The translations under genes were made by a program, and so were the position numbers. A DNA stretch of 37,517 bases, taken from Pseudomonadota bacterium (lineage in GTDB: Bacteria > Pseudomonadota > Gammaproteobacteria > Burkholderiales > Burkholderiaceae_C). Of this stretch, positions 21,204 to 29,084 are shown one piece after another (the stretch's first letter is position 1; each line of letters begins with the position of its first letter). The DNA is taken from positions 1-37,517 of the forward strand of contig JAJZEB010000019.1 in assembly GCA_021805805.1 (NCBI GenBank), read 5' to 3'. The notes under the pieces were generated by a model. The model was not told the DNA's origin and ran no database searches. It saw nothing but the letters and a program-made list of their open reading frames with translations.

Positions 21204-21506
21204 TGCTATATTCTCCAAACGCGTGCTTCGGTGTCCGTCGGGCGTGCGTCTCACGCGGCGTTCGTTCGCTGCGCAGCGCCTCGTCAGTGCCCTCGGGACC
21301 GCCTTGGCTGGGGGTTGATCTGATCGCGGGATCCGATCTATTGCGTGATCTATTGCGTGATCTATTGCGTGATCTATTGCGTATCTTTTGCGTGATTTTG
21401 CTTGATCGCGAGATCGGCCCGATGCGCGCGGCGCGCTCGACGACGAGCCGGCACGCAAATCTTTCGGATTATAGCCCTGGCGCGCCGCCGCCTGCAGGGC
21501 AAGACC
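21204..21506. other. Intergenic region between divergent carA and the tonB-like gene
   Basis: This 303-bp gap must hold the promoters of carA (minus) and the tonB-like gene (plus). The distinctive content is a GATC-rich 12-bp tandem repeat at 21335-21393, described separately. No convincing sigma-70 promoter pair, RNA gene or terminator could be identified by eye. Confidence 0.6.
21335..21393. repeat. 12-bp tandem repeat upstream of carA
   Basis: Four perfect head-to-tail copies of GATCTATTGCGT occupy 21335-21382. A degenerate copy ATCTTTTGCGT follows (to 21393), and then GATTTTGCTTGATCG-like remnants. Each unit carries a GATC. The array lies about 130 bases upstream of the carA start codon in an otherwise GC-rich region and is markedly richer in A and T. 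Because 12 is a multiple of three, it reads as short peptide repeats in open frames on both strands. That is a by-product and not evidence of coding. Confidence 0.9.
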
Positions 21507-22241
21507 ATGGCGACCATTCACCGCAACGCTTCGAGGGACCAGCCGCCGGCCGCGTTGTGGGTCGCGTTCGTCGTCGCGCTGGCGCTGCACGCGCTGGCCT
21601 GGTGGGCATGGCGGCAAGCCCACCCGGTTGCAGTGTCGCAGCGCCGCGCCCCGCCCGTGCTGCGCGTTGCCGTGCTGGCGCCCGCACCCGGGCCGCGCGC
21701 GGCGCGCGCCGCACCGGCGCCTCGGCACCTTGCATCGAAGCGCCAGTCGCTGCAGCGCCGACACCTCCGGCGACCCGCGCACCCGGCACGCGACGCGCAG
21801 ACGAACCTGCCGCAGGCACCGGCACGAACGCGGCCGGCGACGCGGGTCGATTCGCGTCCGGCCGCCACTGCCGGCCGCGGCGCTCCGTCGATGACGCCGC
21901 CTGCAAGCGCGGCGGCCCCGCCTGCGCCGCCCTCGAGCGCAGCCACTGCGGCGCGCGCGCCGGGGCCGCGGCACGCAGCGGCGTACCTGGACACGCCGAG
22001 GCCTCGCTACCCGCGCGCAGCGCGGCGCTTCGGCGAACAGGGACGGGTGCTGCTGCGCGTCGAAGTCGGCACCGACGGCCGCGTGCGCGACGTCCGGCTG
22101 CAGACCTCGAGCGGCTACTCCGATCTCGACGACGCCGCGTTGCGGGCGGTTCGCGGCTGGACGTTCGTCGCCGCGCGCGAATCCGGACGCGCGGTCGCCG
22201 CGTGGGTCACGGTGCCGGTCGATTTCCGGCTCGGGCGTTGA
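21507..22241 (+). CDS. TonB-like energy transducer protein
   Basis: TonB proteins span the inner membrane and periplasm and pass proton-motive energy to outer-membrane receptors. This 244-residue protein has an N-terminal membrane segment (about 15-31, [19 protein letters not shown]) with a histidine placed as in TonB. A long Ala/Pro/Arg linker (about 45-165) follows. The C-terminal TonB domain has the family pattern [51 protein letters not shown]. An AGGG ribosome site precedes ATG at 21507. The linker is unusually rich in arginine around 21715-21860; a neighbouring frame there reads more like a TonB linker, so compensating frameshifts are possible. No exbB, exbD or receptor gene is adjacent, so the partner is unknown. 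Confidence 0.85.
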   Translation: MATIHRNASRDQPPAALWVAFVVALALHALAWWAWRQAHPVAVSQRRAPPVLRVAVLAPAPGPRAARAAPAPRHLASKRQSLQRRHLRRPAHPARDAQTNLPQAPARTRPATRVDSRPAATAGRGAPSMTPPASAAAPPAPPSSAATAARAPGPRHAAAYLDTPRPRYPRAARRFGEQGRVLLRVEVGTDGRVRDVRLQTSSGYSDLDDAALRAVRGWTFVAARESGRAVAAWVTVPVDFRLGR

Positions 22242-22391
22242 CCGCAGCACCCGCGGCGTGCAAGCGCGGGCGCCGTTCAGCCTCGTTTCAGCTTGAAATG
22301 CGGCAAAGCGCCTACACTTGAGGGCAAAGGCGTCAGGCGCGCGCATGCGTGCGGCCGGAATGCTTTCATTCAATGTGTGCAGGAGAGACTG

Positions 22392-23105
22392 ATGGACGAC
22401 CGCTTCAACCCGCAGCCGACGGTGTATGGCCGGCGCTATGCCGGCAGTGCCGTGGCGCGCAACACCGTGCTGCGCAACACGTACATGCTGCTGGCCATTT
22501 CGCTGGTGCCGACCGTGCTCGGCGCGTGGGCCGGTCTGCAGACCGGTCTTGCGCAGTGGATGATGGTGAACCAGGGTATGGGCATGCTGCTGTTCTTCGG
22601 CGGCGCGTTCGGCCTGATGTACGCGGTGCAGCGCAACAGCAACTCGGGAATCGGTGTCGCGCTGCTGCTGGGCTTCACCTTCTTCATGGGCCTGATGATG
22701 TCGCAGCTGCTCAGCATCGTGCTGGGCCAGGCCAACGGCGTACAGCTGATCGCGCTTGCGTTCGGCGGCACTGCGGTGATCTTCGGCGCGATGGCGTCGC
22801 TGGCCACGGTGGTCAAGCGCGACCTCAGCGGACTGACCAAGTTCCTGTTCATCGGAGCCGTGATGCTGATGATCGTCGGGGTCGCGAACATCTGGCTGCA
22901 GCTGCCGGCGCTGGTGATCATGTTCTCGGTGGTCGCGATCGGCATTTTCTCGGCGTTCATGATGATCGACGTGCGCCGGGTCCTCGACGGTGGCGAGACC
23001 AACTACATCTCGGCCACGCTGGCGATCTACCTCGACCTCTACAACGTGTTCGTCAACCTGCTGTCGCTGCTGAGCATTTTCGGCGGTGGCGGCAGCCGCC
23101 GCTGA
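22392..23105 (+). CDS. Bax inhibitor-1/YccA family inner-membrane protein
   Basis: The family comprises seven-helix membrane proteins related to the TMBIM calcium-leak proteins; E. coli YccA interacts with FtsH. The 237-residue protein begins [34 protein letters not shown] and has about seven membrane segments. Polar residues typical of the family core appear in [39 protein letters not shown] at the C-terminus. The AGGAGA ribosome site at 22381-22386 fixes ATG at 22392. It stands alone with its own terminator at 23124. A link to the ftsH gene in this window is conceivable from the E. coli YccA precedent only. Confidence 0.93.
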   Translation: MDDRFNPQPTVYGRRYAGSAVARNTVLRNTYMLLAISLVPTVLGAWAGLQTGLAQWMMVNQGMGMLLFFGGAFGLMYAVQRNSNSGIGVALLLGFTFFMGLMMSQLLSIVLGQANGVQLIALAFGGTAVIFGAMASLATVVKRDLSGLTKFLFIGAVMLMIVGVANIWLQLPALVIMFSVVAIGIFSAFMMIDVRRVLDGGETNYISATLAIYLDLYNVFVNLLSLLSIFGGGGSRR

Positions 23106-23123
23106 CGCGACACCGCGCAACGG

Positions 23124-23148
23124 GCCCGGCTCTGCCGGGCCTTTTTTT
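23124..23148 (+). terminator. Intrinsic terminator after the Bax inhibitor-1 family gene
   Basis: GCCCGGC (23124-23130) and GCCGGGC (23134-23140) form a 7-bp GC stem with a 3-base loop, followed by C and seven T residues. It ends plus-strand transcription 11 bases before the stop codon of the convergent Fic gene. No T tract exists for the opposite strand. Confidence 0.92.
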
Positions 23149-23159
23149 GCCCCGCGCCG

Positions 23160-24737
23160 TCATGCCTTGCCGTGTGGTCGCTCGCGCTCCGGAGACCATT
23201 CCCGCATCTCCTGCGCAATGAATTCGGCCAATGGCTTGATCTGACCCTTGACGCTCGCGACCTCCAGAGCGTCCATGTAGGCATTGCGCCGACTCATCCG
23301 AATCACCGTCCACGGGTAGCCGCCAGATGCCAGCAACGCATTCATCAGAAAGCGACCGATGCGGCCATTGCCGTCGTAGTACGGATGGATGAATACAAAA
23401 AGGTGGTGGCCGAGGACCGCGCGCACGCAAGCCTCGGGTTCCGCTTCGAGCATCTCCCACAGCGCCTCGAGTGCGTCGAGAATGGCGTCACCGGGTAGGG
23501 GCGTGTGCATCGAGTTGCGGATGAATATCGGGCCGCGCCGATACCCAGCGAGCTGACTGGCTTCGACGATGCCTGCCGTTACGGATGGGCCGAACAACTC
23601 GGCAAACCAGTCGTGGTGGTCACGCTTGACAACGAGGCCGGCGTTCTCCTTCGCCAGCACCTTGCTGATGCTTTGCCTGACCGCGCGAAAGGCTTGGTAG
23701 TACCCCCGAGCTGCCAGTGCATCCCTGGTTTTGTCATGCTCCGGATCACCGTCCGGGTTCCAATCCCCATGCGCGACACGCGCAATGAGTTCGTCTGTAA
23801 CACGATAGCCTTCGATCGACAACGAGTTGTAGGCGTCAGCGCCGTAGCGCTCATCCACCTGGGCCAGATAGCCGCTCGTTTGGTTCTCAAGACCAGGCGC
23901 AGGCGGGAAGACATCGAGGATGTCCTGGCGCCATCCTGCCCACATGGAGCGCAGCCGCAAAACATGGGGCGAGCGCTCCTTGCTGGGCAAAATTGTCGGC
24001 TCGGCCAGCTTGAAGGGATTCACCGCCTTGAGGCTGACCTTGAACTGCGCGAAGGCCTTCTGAATGCGCTCGGCCTCGTCGGGGCGTTTGACAAACTCGA
24101 ATGCGGCGACCAACCGACCGGCTGCCGTAACCAACTTGTCGCCAGCAAGCAGCGTGGGGAGCAATTCTGACGCGTTGCGAATGGTGGCCAGTGCGATCTC
24201 GGCCTCGCGCGGATTGTTGATGAAGAACGACGGGCCAACAAAGCACAGGGCCTCGGCAACCGGCCAGACTTGCAGACCTCGGACTTCCACGCGTGCACGG
24301 GGAACTCGTTTTTTGTCCGGGTACACGAGCAGCGAGGTGTCGAAGGGCAAGTCGACCTTTGAGGTGCCGCTCTCCATCGTGACGCACGTCACCTGCCTTG
24401 GTACGGTGGTGTTTCCGGTGTGGAGCATCAGCGACGCTTCAGGGTTCAGGCAGTAACGCTTGCCGAAGCGCTTGCCGAGATAGCCTGACATGAAGGCCCA
24501 AAAGGACGCGTACCAAGCCGTGGTATCCCCCTGTTGGTCGCTCGGGCGTCCGCAGATGTACCAACCCTTCATGACGGGCCTCAAGAACCCCGTGTCGACC
24601 AACAAGGTGCGCTGCTCCTCGCTCTTGATGTCCGCAGACTCGACAACGCCGTTGTGTTTTCCCTGGAGCCGCTTGAGGGTCCTCAACGCATCTGCGAGTG
24701 CGGGATTCCCCTTCGCGCGGCCTGATGCGGAGTTCAT
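23160..24737 (-). CDS. Fic-domain protein with AbiEi-like N-terminal region
   Basis: Fic enzymes transfer AMP or other nucleotide parts to proteins. The 525-residue protein has a complete active-site motif HPYYDGNGRIGR (451-462), with catalytic His451. An upstream SLSIEG (305-310) fits the class II inhibitory helix pattern (S/T)xxxE(G/N), with Glu309 as the blocking residue. So it is probably an autoinhibited, potentially active enzyme. Residues about 10-170 look like AbiEi-type antitoxins: a small winged helix ending in GFLRPVMKGWYICG, then NPEASLMLHTG, VPRQVTCVT and LPFDTSLLVYP. That assignment is by pattern and less certain than the Fic domain. ATG at 24737 lies against a 16-bp direct repeat, one of a pair. 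Codon use and the AT-rich promoter look less GC-biased than neighbours, suggesting transfer. Target and role are unknown. Confidence 0.88.
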   Translation of the reverse strand: MNSASGRAKGNPALADALRTLKRLQGKHNGVVESADIKSEEQRTLLVDTGFLRPVMKGWYICGRPSDQQGDTTAWYASFWAFMSGYLGKRFGKRYCLNPEASLMLHTGNTTVPRQVTCVTMESGTSKVDLPFDTSLLVYPDKKRVPRARVEVRGLQVWPVAEALCFVGPSFFINNPREAEIALATIRNASELLPTLLAGDKLVTAAGRLVAAFEFVKRPDEAERIQKAFAQFKVSLKAVNPFKLAEPTILPSKERSPHVLRLRSMWAGWRQDILDVFPPAPGLENQTSGYLAQVDERYGADAYNSLSIEGYRVTDELIARVAHGDWNPDGDPEHDKTRDALAARGYYQAFRAVRQSISKVLAKENAGLVVKRDHHDWFAELFGPSVTAGIVEASQLAGYRRGPIFIRNSMHTPLPGDAILDALEALWEMLEAEPEACVRAVLGHHLFVFIHPYYDGNGRIGRFLMNALLASGGYPWTVIRMSRRNAYMDALEVASVKGQIKPLAEFIAQEMREWSPERERPHGKA

Positions 24738-24738
24738 G

Positions 24739-24777
24739 AATTTGCTTTGCTATCTTTCTGAAATTTACTTTGCTATC
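24739..24777 (-). promoter_or_regulatory. Pair of 16-bp direct repeats at the fic start (candidate operator)
   Basis: Plus-strand AATTTGCTTTGCTATC (24739-24754) and AATTTACTTTGCTATC (24762-24777) differ at one base and are spaced 23 bp start to start. They form an AT-rich island directly upstream of the fic start codon, the proximal copy ending two bases from it. Such placement suits binding of a repressor, possibly the protein's own winged-helix region. That is inference. Confidence 0.6.
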
Positions 24778-25039
24778 GTACTGCTTTCGCGCAGGGTTGC
24801 CGAGCAGCGATGCGGCGTTCGCCTCCGGCTCAACGGCCTGGAAAGCCGGTGTCGGCCAGGCCCAGCACGGCACTGGGCTGGGGTCTCCGAGGCTACCGCC
24901 CCTGTCAACGCCGTAAACACATTCCAAAGAGGCTTTGTGCGTCAGACACATAATGGCGTTTTGCCCGGCGCCATGATGTATCCGATCCGAGCGCGATACG
25001 TGCCCGCAGCGCCGTCATGCCTCGCCGTCTGGTCTGAGG
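24778..25039. other. Intergenic DNA upstream of fic with no recognisable gene
   Basis: No open frame here gives a recognisable protein, and no tRNA, insertion-sequence end or terminator was found. A TTGACA hexamer occurs on the minus strand at 24908-24903, but no -10 is correctly spaced. With the Fic remnant that follows, this looks like leftover DNA from recombination. Confidence 0.5.
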
Positions 25040-25159
25040 ATGGCAGGCGTGCTCTCGATCGCCAACGGGGACGGCGCGGCGATGCCGGCGCTGGTGCGGG
25101 CCAGCCTGGCGTCGTTCGGACTCGTCGACGTCCACCCTTTCATGGACGGGAATGGACGC
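25040..25159 (+). pseudogene. Remnant of a second Fic-domain gene
   Basis: A short plus-strand frame encodes about 40 residues ending MPALVRASLASFGLVDVHPF then MDGNGR. This matches the helix preceding, and the core of, the Fic active-site motif HPFx(D/E)GNGR, with the catalytic histidine at codon 25133-25135. After the motif the sequence runs into the 3' end of the SIMPL-domain gene on the other strand, and the rest of the Fic fold is missing on both sides. It is read as a fragment left by recombination. It is not a copy of the neighbouring Fic gene, whose motif reads HPYYDGNGRIGR. The first part (before about 25080) shows no clear similarity. Confidence 0.65.
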
Positions 25160-25165
25160 GCTGCG

Positions 25166-25864
25166 TTACCGCAACAACGCGACGCTTCCCGAAACGTCCA
25201 CGCGCAGGTCCTGTGCCGCAGGCTGCACTGGAGCTGCCTGCATGGCGGGCGCGGCAGCCATCGCGCGCAGGAATATCGGCCTGGGCAAAGGGTGCGTGTC
25301 GGCGTCGGAAATCGTCACGTCGCGCACGACATAGCCGCTTGCACCAAAGTCCTTCGCCACCTGGGCTGCCTTGGCCCGGAATCGGGCGATGGCGGCATCG
25401 CGCAAAGACCCATCCACTTGATCCTGCCGCGCTGCGGAAACCTGCGCTTGCACCGCGTCGATGTGCAGGCTCGACCCAAGGGCGCGCAAGGCCAGGGATA
25501 GTGCCTTGGCGCTGGAGGCCCTGAGGTGCAGCCCGGCCTGGACGGTCCAGCCGGTCCATGCCACGCCGGAGCCGTCATGGGTGTAGCGCGGCTGGGTGGA
25601 AAAGCTCGTGGTGGATGCCACGACTCCGGCAACGGATTCGGCCTGGTGCAAGGCAACCGCAATCCGCGAAGACACCTGGTTGTTGAGCGTTCCCACGTCG
25701 CTGCCCGTGGCTTGCGCGCTCAAGTCCGCCGTGAACGTGTCCGGTTGCACGGCTCGTGTGGCTGAGGCTGCGAGATGGACCACAGCGGCCGCGGGCGCTT
25801 GCGCGGCCGCGTGGACCGGGGTCGCGAGCATGGCGCCCGCAAGAGCGAGGATTGTTGCGCGCAT
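25166..25864 (-). CDS. SIMPL-domain (DUF541) periplasmic protein
   Basis: This 232-residue protein starts with a clean signal peptide (MRATILALAGAMLATPVHA) and should be periplasmic. The body has the SIMPL/DUF541 layout: a beta-strand entry VVHLAASATRAVQPDTFTADLSAQATGSDV, then ALRALGSSLHIDAVQAQVS and DAAIARFRAKAAQVAKDFG, and a C-terminal strand region. E. coli YggE, in the same family, has been linked to reduced oxidative stress. Function here is otherwise unknown. An in-frame ATG at 25879 would add five residues. It lies 37 bases after rlmD and may be co-transcribed with it. Its stop codon is six bases from the Fic remnant on the opposite strand. Confidence 0.82.
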   Translation of the reverse strand: MRATILALAGAMLATPVHAAAQAPAAAVVHLAASATRAVQPDTFTADLSAQATGSDVGTLNNQVSSRIAVALHQAESVAGVVASTTSFSTQPRYTHDGSGVAWTGWTVQAGLHLRASSAKALSLALRALGSSLHIDAVQAQVSAARQDQVDGSLRDAAIARFRAKAAQVAKDFGASGYVVRDVTISDADTHPLPRPIFLRAMAAAPAMQAAPVQPAAQDLRVDVSGSVALLR

Positions 25865-25901
25865 GGTGGTCTCGAGCATGGAAAGAAAGCCGGCTGTGCG
25901 C

Positions 25902-27263
25902 TCAAGCCTGCGGCGTCGGCGCGATTGCGCGCTCGAACACCGCGATCGACTCGACGTGCGAGGTATGCGGGAACATGTTGACCACCCCGGCAGCGCGCAG
26001 CGCGTAGCCGGCCTGGTGCACCAGCAAGCCGGCGTCGCGCGCCAGCGTGGCCGGATTGCACGAGACGTAGACGATCCGCGCCGGTCCCTCGAATCCGCCC
26101 ACACGCGCATCGACCAGCGCCTTGCACAGTGCCAGCGCGCCCTCGCGCGGCGGGTCGACCAGCCATTTGTCGAACGCACCCAGCGCACGCAGCGCCGCCG
26201 CGTCGAGATCGAACAGATTGCGCGCCTCGAAGCTCGCCTTGGCGGCCAGCGCGTTGGCCGCCGCGTTCGCGCGCGCGCGCTGCACCAGCGCCTCGCTGCC
26301 TTCGACGCCGAACACTGCTGCAGCGCGCGTTGCCAGTGGCAGGGTGAAATTGCCCAGGCCGCAGAACCAGTCGGCGACGCGATCGTGCGCGGCAGGCGCC
26401 AGCAGGCGCAGCGCACGGCCGACGAGGGCCTGGTTGACGCTGTGGTTGACCTGGGTGAAGTCGGTCGGCTTGAACGGCATGCGCACGCCGAACTCGGGCA
26501 GCGCATAGGCCAGCCCATCGTCGTCGCCTTCGCCGTCGAGCGGCGCGGCGGTCTGCGGACCACCCGGCTGCAACCACCAGCGCACGCCGTGCGCGGCGCC
26601 GAACGCGCGCAGCAACGCGCGGTCGGCTTCGAGCAGCGGCTGCAAGTGGCGCAACACCAGCACCACGGTGTCGCCACCGACAGCCAGTTCGATCTGCGGC
26701 AGCCGCTGCGGGCACGACAGCGTGGCGATCAGCGCACGCAGCGGCAGCAGCAGCGCCGAGACCCGAGGCGGCAACACCGCGCAGCTGCGCATGTCGGCGA
26801 CATAGCTCGAGCCGCGTTCGTGGAAACCGACCAGCACGCCGCCTTTCTTCGGCACCACGCGCACCGTCAGCCGGGCCCGGTGGCGATAGCCCCAGGTCGG
26901 CCCAGCGAGCGGTCGCAGCATGATCTGCGGCCGAAGCTGCGCCAGATGAAGCAGGTCGTCCTCGAGGGTTCGCTGCTTGAACGCCAGTTGCGCGGCGGCG
27001 TCGACGTGCTGCATGCTGCAGCCTCCGCAGACGCCGAAGTGAGCGCAGCGCGGAGCCACCCGGGTGTACGCGCCGTCACCGATCTCGACCGCCTCGCCGC
27101 TCTCCCATTTGGCCTTGCTGCGGGTGATGCGCGCGCGCACCCGCTCGCCGGGCAGTGCGCCGGCGACGAAAACCACCTTGCCGTCGCCGCGGTGGGCCAC
27201 GCCCCGCGCTTCGAGGTCGAGCGCCTCGATGCGCAGCCATTCGTCCGAAATCGTCGGTTTCAT
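25902..27263 (-). CDS. rlmD: 23S rRNA (uracil-C5)-methyltransferase RlmD
   Basis: RlmD (RumA) methylates U1939 of 23S rRNA using SAM and an iron-sulfur cluster. The 453 residues begin with a TRAM domain (about 8-62). The cluster cysteines C73, C79, C82 and C161 appear in [10 protein letters not shown] and MRSCAVL, matching the four-cysteine layout of RumA. The methyltransferase part has the SAM loop [14 protein letters not shown] and DPPREG, the catalytic cysteine in [12 protein letters not shown], and the C-terminal [19 protein letters not shown] at 27263 fits the family start. It lies downstream of rpoS and the exonuclease gene in the same direction. Confidence 0.97.
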   Translation of the reverse strand: MKPTISDEWLRIEALDLEARGVAHRGDGKVVFVAGALPGERVRARITRSKAKWESGEAVEIGDGAYTRVAPRCAHFGVCGGCSMQHVDAAAQLAFKQRTLEDDLLHLAQLRPQIMLRPLAGPTWGYRHRARLTVRVVPKKGGVLVGFHERGSSYVADMRSCAVLPPRVSALLLPLRALIATLSCPQRLPQIELAVGGDTVVLVLRHLQPLLEADRALLRAFGAAHGVRWWLQPGGPQTAAPLDGEGDDDGLAYALPEFGVRMPFKPTDFTQVNHSVNQALVGRALRLLAPAAHDRVADWFCGLGNFTLPLATRAAAVFGVEGSEALVQRARANAAANALAAKASFEARNLFDLDAAALRALGAFDKWLVDPPREGALALCKALVDARVGGFEGPARIVYVSCNPATLARDAGLLVHQAGYALRAAGVVNMFPHTSHVESIAVFERAIAPTPQA

Positions 27264-27294
27264 TGCACGAGCGGCCGCGACCCGGCCACGAAAT

Positions 27295-28089
27295 TCAACA
27301 GGCTTCAGGCCACGCCTGCAGGTATTGGGCCCAGTGCGGCTCCTGCTCGGCCCACTCGGCAACGGTGCGCCGCACCAGCGCGATTTCTTCGGCATGCTGT
27401 TCGACGCCGAGTCCGCCGCGCATCAGCTGGAAGCGGCAATACAGCAGATACGTGTTGAGAACGTCGGTCTCGCAGTAGCGCCGCACCGCGTCGCGCTCAC
27501 CGCCGTTCCACGCGTTCCAGACCTGGCTGCCGTCCATGCCCAGCTTGCCCGGCAGTCCGCAAAGCTGCGCCAGCAGGTCCATTCCGGCGTTGGCCCGCGG
27601 CTGGTAAAGCGCCAGCAGATCCATCAAGTCAAGGTGCCGGTTGTGGTAGCGCGAAATGTAGTTGTTCCACTTGTACTCGCGGTCGTCTTCGCCCATATCC
27701 CAGTACTTCGACGCCTGCACCCCGTGCACCAGCGCCCTGTAGTGCAGCACCGGCAGGTCGAAGCCGCCGCCGTTCCATGACACCAGCTGCGGCTCGAAAC
27801 GGTCGATCAGCTTGAAGAAACCCTGCACCACGGCGCCCTCGGCACCTCCGGTGTCGACGTACGAATGGACTTTCAGCCCCTTGTGCGCATCGCGGAAGAT
27901 GCACGAGACGACGACCACGCGCTGGCACGCCACCGGCAGGAAGTCGCTTCCGGTGGCCTCGCGCCTGCGCTGCTGCGCCTGCGCCACGGTCGCGGCTTCG
28001 TCCAGCCCGGGGTCGGCCAGCCCGGCCGCGCGCAGCGCGACGGCGTCGGGGACGGTTTCGATATCGAAGACGACGATCGGTGCGGCCAT
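27295..28089 (-). CDS. PolB-type 3'-5' exonuclease (DEDDy family)
   Basis: This 264-residue protein belongs to the predicted 3'-5' exonucleases related to the proofreading domain of DNA polymerase B. The DEDDy catalytic signature is present. Exo I is [10 protein letters not shown] with Asp9 and Glu11. Exo II lies around [23 protein letters not shown]. Exo III is the Y-x3-D pattern in [45 protein letters not shown] is a family-typical stretch. ATG at 28089 puts the first catalytic strand near the N-terminus. Its substrate has not been established as far as I recall. It lies 35 bases after rpoS and 31 before rlmD, probably in the same transcript. Confidence 0.92.
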   Translation of the reverse strand: MAAPIVVFDIETVPDAVALRAAGLADPGLDEAATVAQAQQRRREATGSDFLPVACQRVVVVSCIFRDAHKGLKVHSYVDTGGAEGAVVQGFFKLIDRFEPQLVSWNGGGFDLPVLHYRALVHGVQASKYWDMGEDDREYKWNNYISRYHNRHLDLMDLLALYQPRANAGMDLLAQLCGLPGKLGMDGSQVWNAWNGGERDAVRRYCETDVLNTYLLYCRFQLMRGGLGVEQHAEEIALVRRTVAEWAEQEPHWAQYLQAWPEAC

Positions 28090-28124
28090 CGGGGTTCGTT
28101 CGTGCAATCGAGGCGCGCGGCGCG

Positions 28125-29054
28125 TCACAACACCGACGACTTGTCGACGCCGCCGTTGCCGAGCCGGCGCTTGAGCTTGAGCAGCGCCTCCTGCTGGATC
28201 TGGCGCACGCGCTCGCGCGTCAGGGCCAGTCGGCGCGCCAACGCCTCCAGCGTCTCGAGGTCCCGGCCGTACAGGCCGAAACGGGCCTCGATGATGTCGC
28301 GTTCGCGCTCGGCCAGCGTCATCAGCCAGCCGTCGAGCAGCGCGGTGACTTCGTGCGCCTGCGCGGTGTCCTCGGGCCCGGGCGTCTGCTGGTCGGCGAA
28401 TTGATCGCCGTAGCTGTCGCCTCCGGCCTCGTGCACCAGATCCAGCGACGCGGGAAGTTCGCCCAGCGTGAGCAGATCGGTGACGTCATCGACGCTGCGC
28501 CCGGTCAGGCTCGCGATGTCCTCGACCGAGGCATTGCCACTTGCGCTCGACTCCTCGAGGTGACGGCGCGCACGCAATACATGGTTGAGTTCCCGGATGA
28601 CGTGCACGGGCAGGCGGATCGTCCTGGCCTGCTGCATGATCGCCCGCTCGATGTTCTGCCGGATCCACCAGCTGGCGTAGGTCGAGAAACGGAAGCCTCG
28701 CTCGGGTTCGAATTTCTCGATCGCGTGCATCAGCCCCAGATTGCCTTCCTCGATCAGATCGGCCAGCGCCAGGCCGCGCCCGGCGTAGCCTTTGGCGACA
28801 CTGACGACCAGCCGCAGATTGTGTTCGACCATGGCTTGGCGGGCCTCGAAGTCGCCCTGTCGCGCGCGCGTGGCGGTATCGAACTCCTGCTGCGGCGTCA
28901 ACAGCGGCTTGGCGCGAATCTGGTTCAGGTACGCCTGCAGCACGTTCTGGCTGCCGAAGTCGTCTGCGGCGCCGCCCACCAGGCCCTCGCCCGTGTCCCC
29001 GGAATCGGATTCTCCGCCCGGATCGTCGGGCGTGGGCTGCGGCGGTCGCGACAT
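28125..29054 (-). CDS. rpoS: RNA polymerase sigma factor RpoS
   Basis: RpoS directs RNA polymerase to stationary-phase and general-stress promoters. The 309-residue protein shows region 1.2 ([23 protein letters not shown]). Region 2 includes [61 protein letters not shown]. Region 3 starts [14 protein letters not shown], and the region 4 helix-turn-helix is [32 protein letters not shown]. The nlpD-rpoS order distinguishes it from RpoD and RpoH, and it lacks the large RpoD non-conserved insert. The N-terminus is acidic and Gly/Ser rich. It lies 30 bases after nlpD; in other proteobacteria the main rpoS promoter is inside nlpD, but none could be identified here. Confidence 0.97.
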   Translation of the reverse strand: MSRPPQPTPDDPGGESDSGDTGEGLVGGAADDFGSQNVLQAYLNQIRAKPLLTPQQEFDTATRARQGDFEARQAMVEHNLRLVVSVAKGYAGRGLALADLIEEGNLGLMHAIEKFEPERGFRFSTYASWWIRQNIERAIMQQARTIRLPVHVIRELNHVLRARRHLEESSASGNASVEDIASLTGRSVDDVTDLLTLGELPASLDLVHEAGGDSYGDQFADQQTPGPEDTAQAHEVTALLDGWLMTLAERERDIIEARFGLYGRDLETLEALARRLALTRERVRQIQQEALLKLKRRLGNGGVDKSSVL

Positions 29055-29084
29055 CGCTGGCTTCTCTTCTGGCTCGCTGCCCGG

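Noticed and set aside
22293-22318. TTGAAA and TACACT as a promoter for the Bax inhibitor-1 family gene.
   Set aside because: The spacer is only 14 bases, too short for sigma-70, and the heat-shock -10 is not matched. The nearby TTTCA/TGAAA palindrome is short.
21203-23120. An upstream in-frame extension of carA reading through the 12-bp repeat as AIDH repeats, and the plus-strand LLRD repeat frame.
   Set aside because: The extension overlaps the tonB-like and Bax inhibitor-1 family genes on the other strand and has no homology. The normal carA start has a ribosome site.
24905-25135. A 76-codon minus-strand frame upstream of fic as a possible antitoxin gene.
   Set aside because: No ribosome site, no domain and composition like a shadow frame. 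The Fic inhibitory motif is already inside the fic gene itself.
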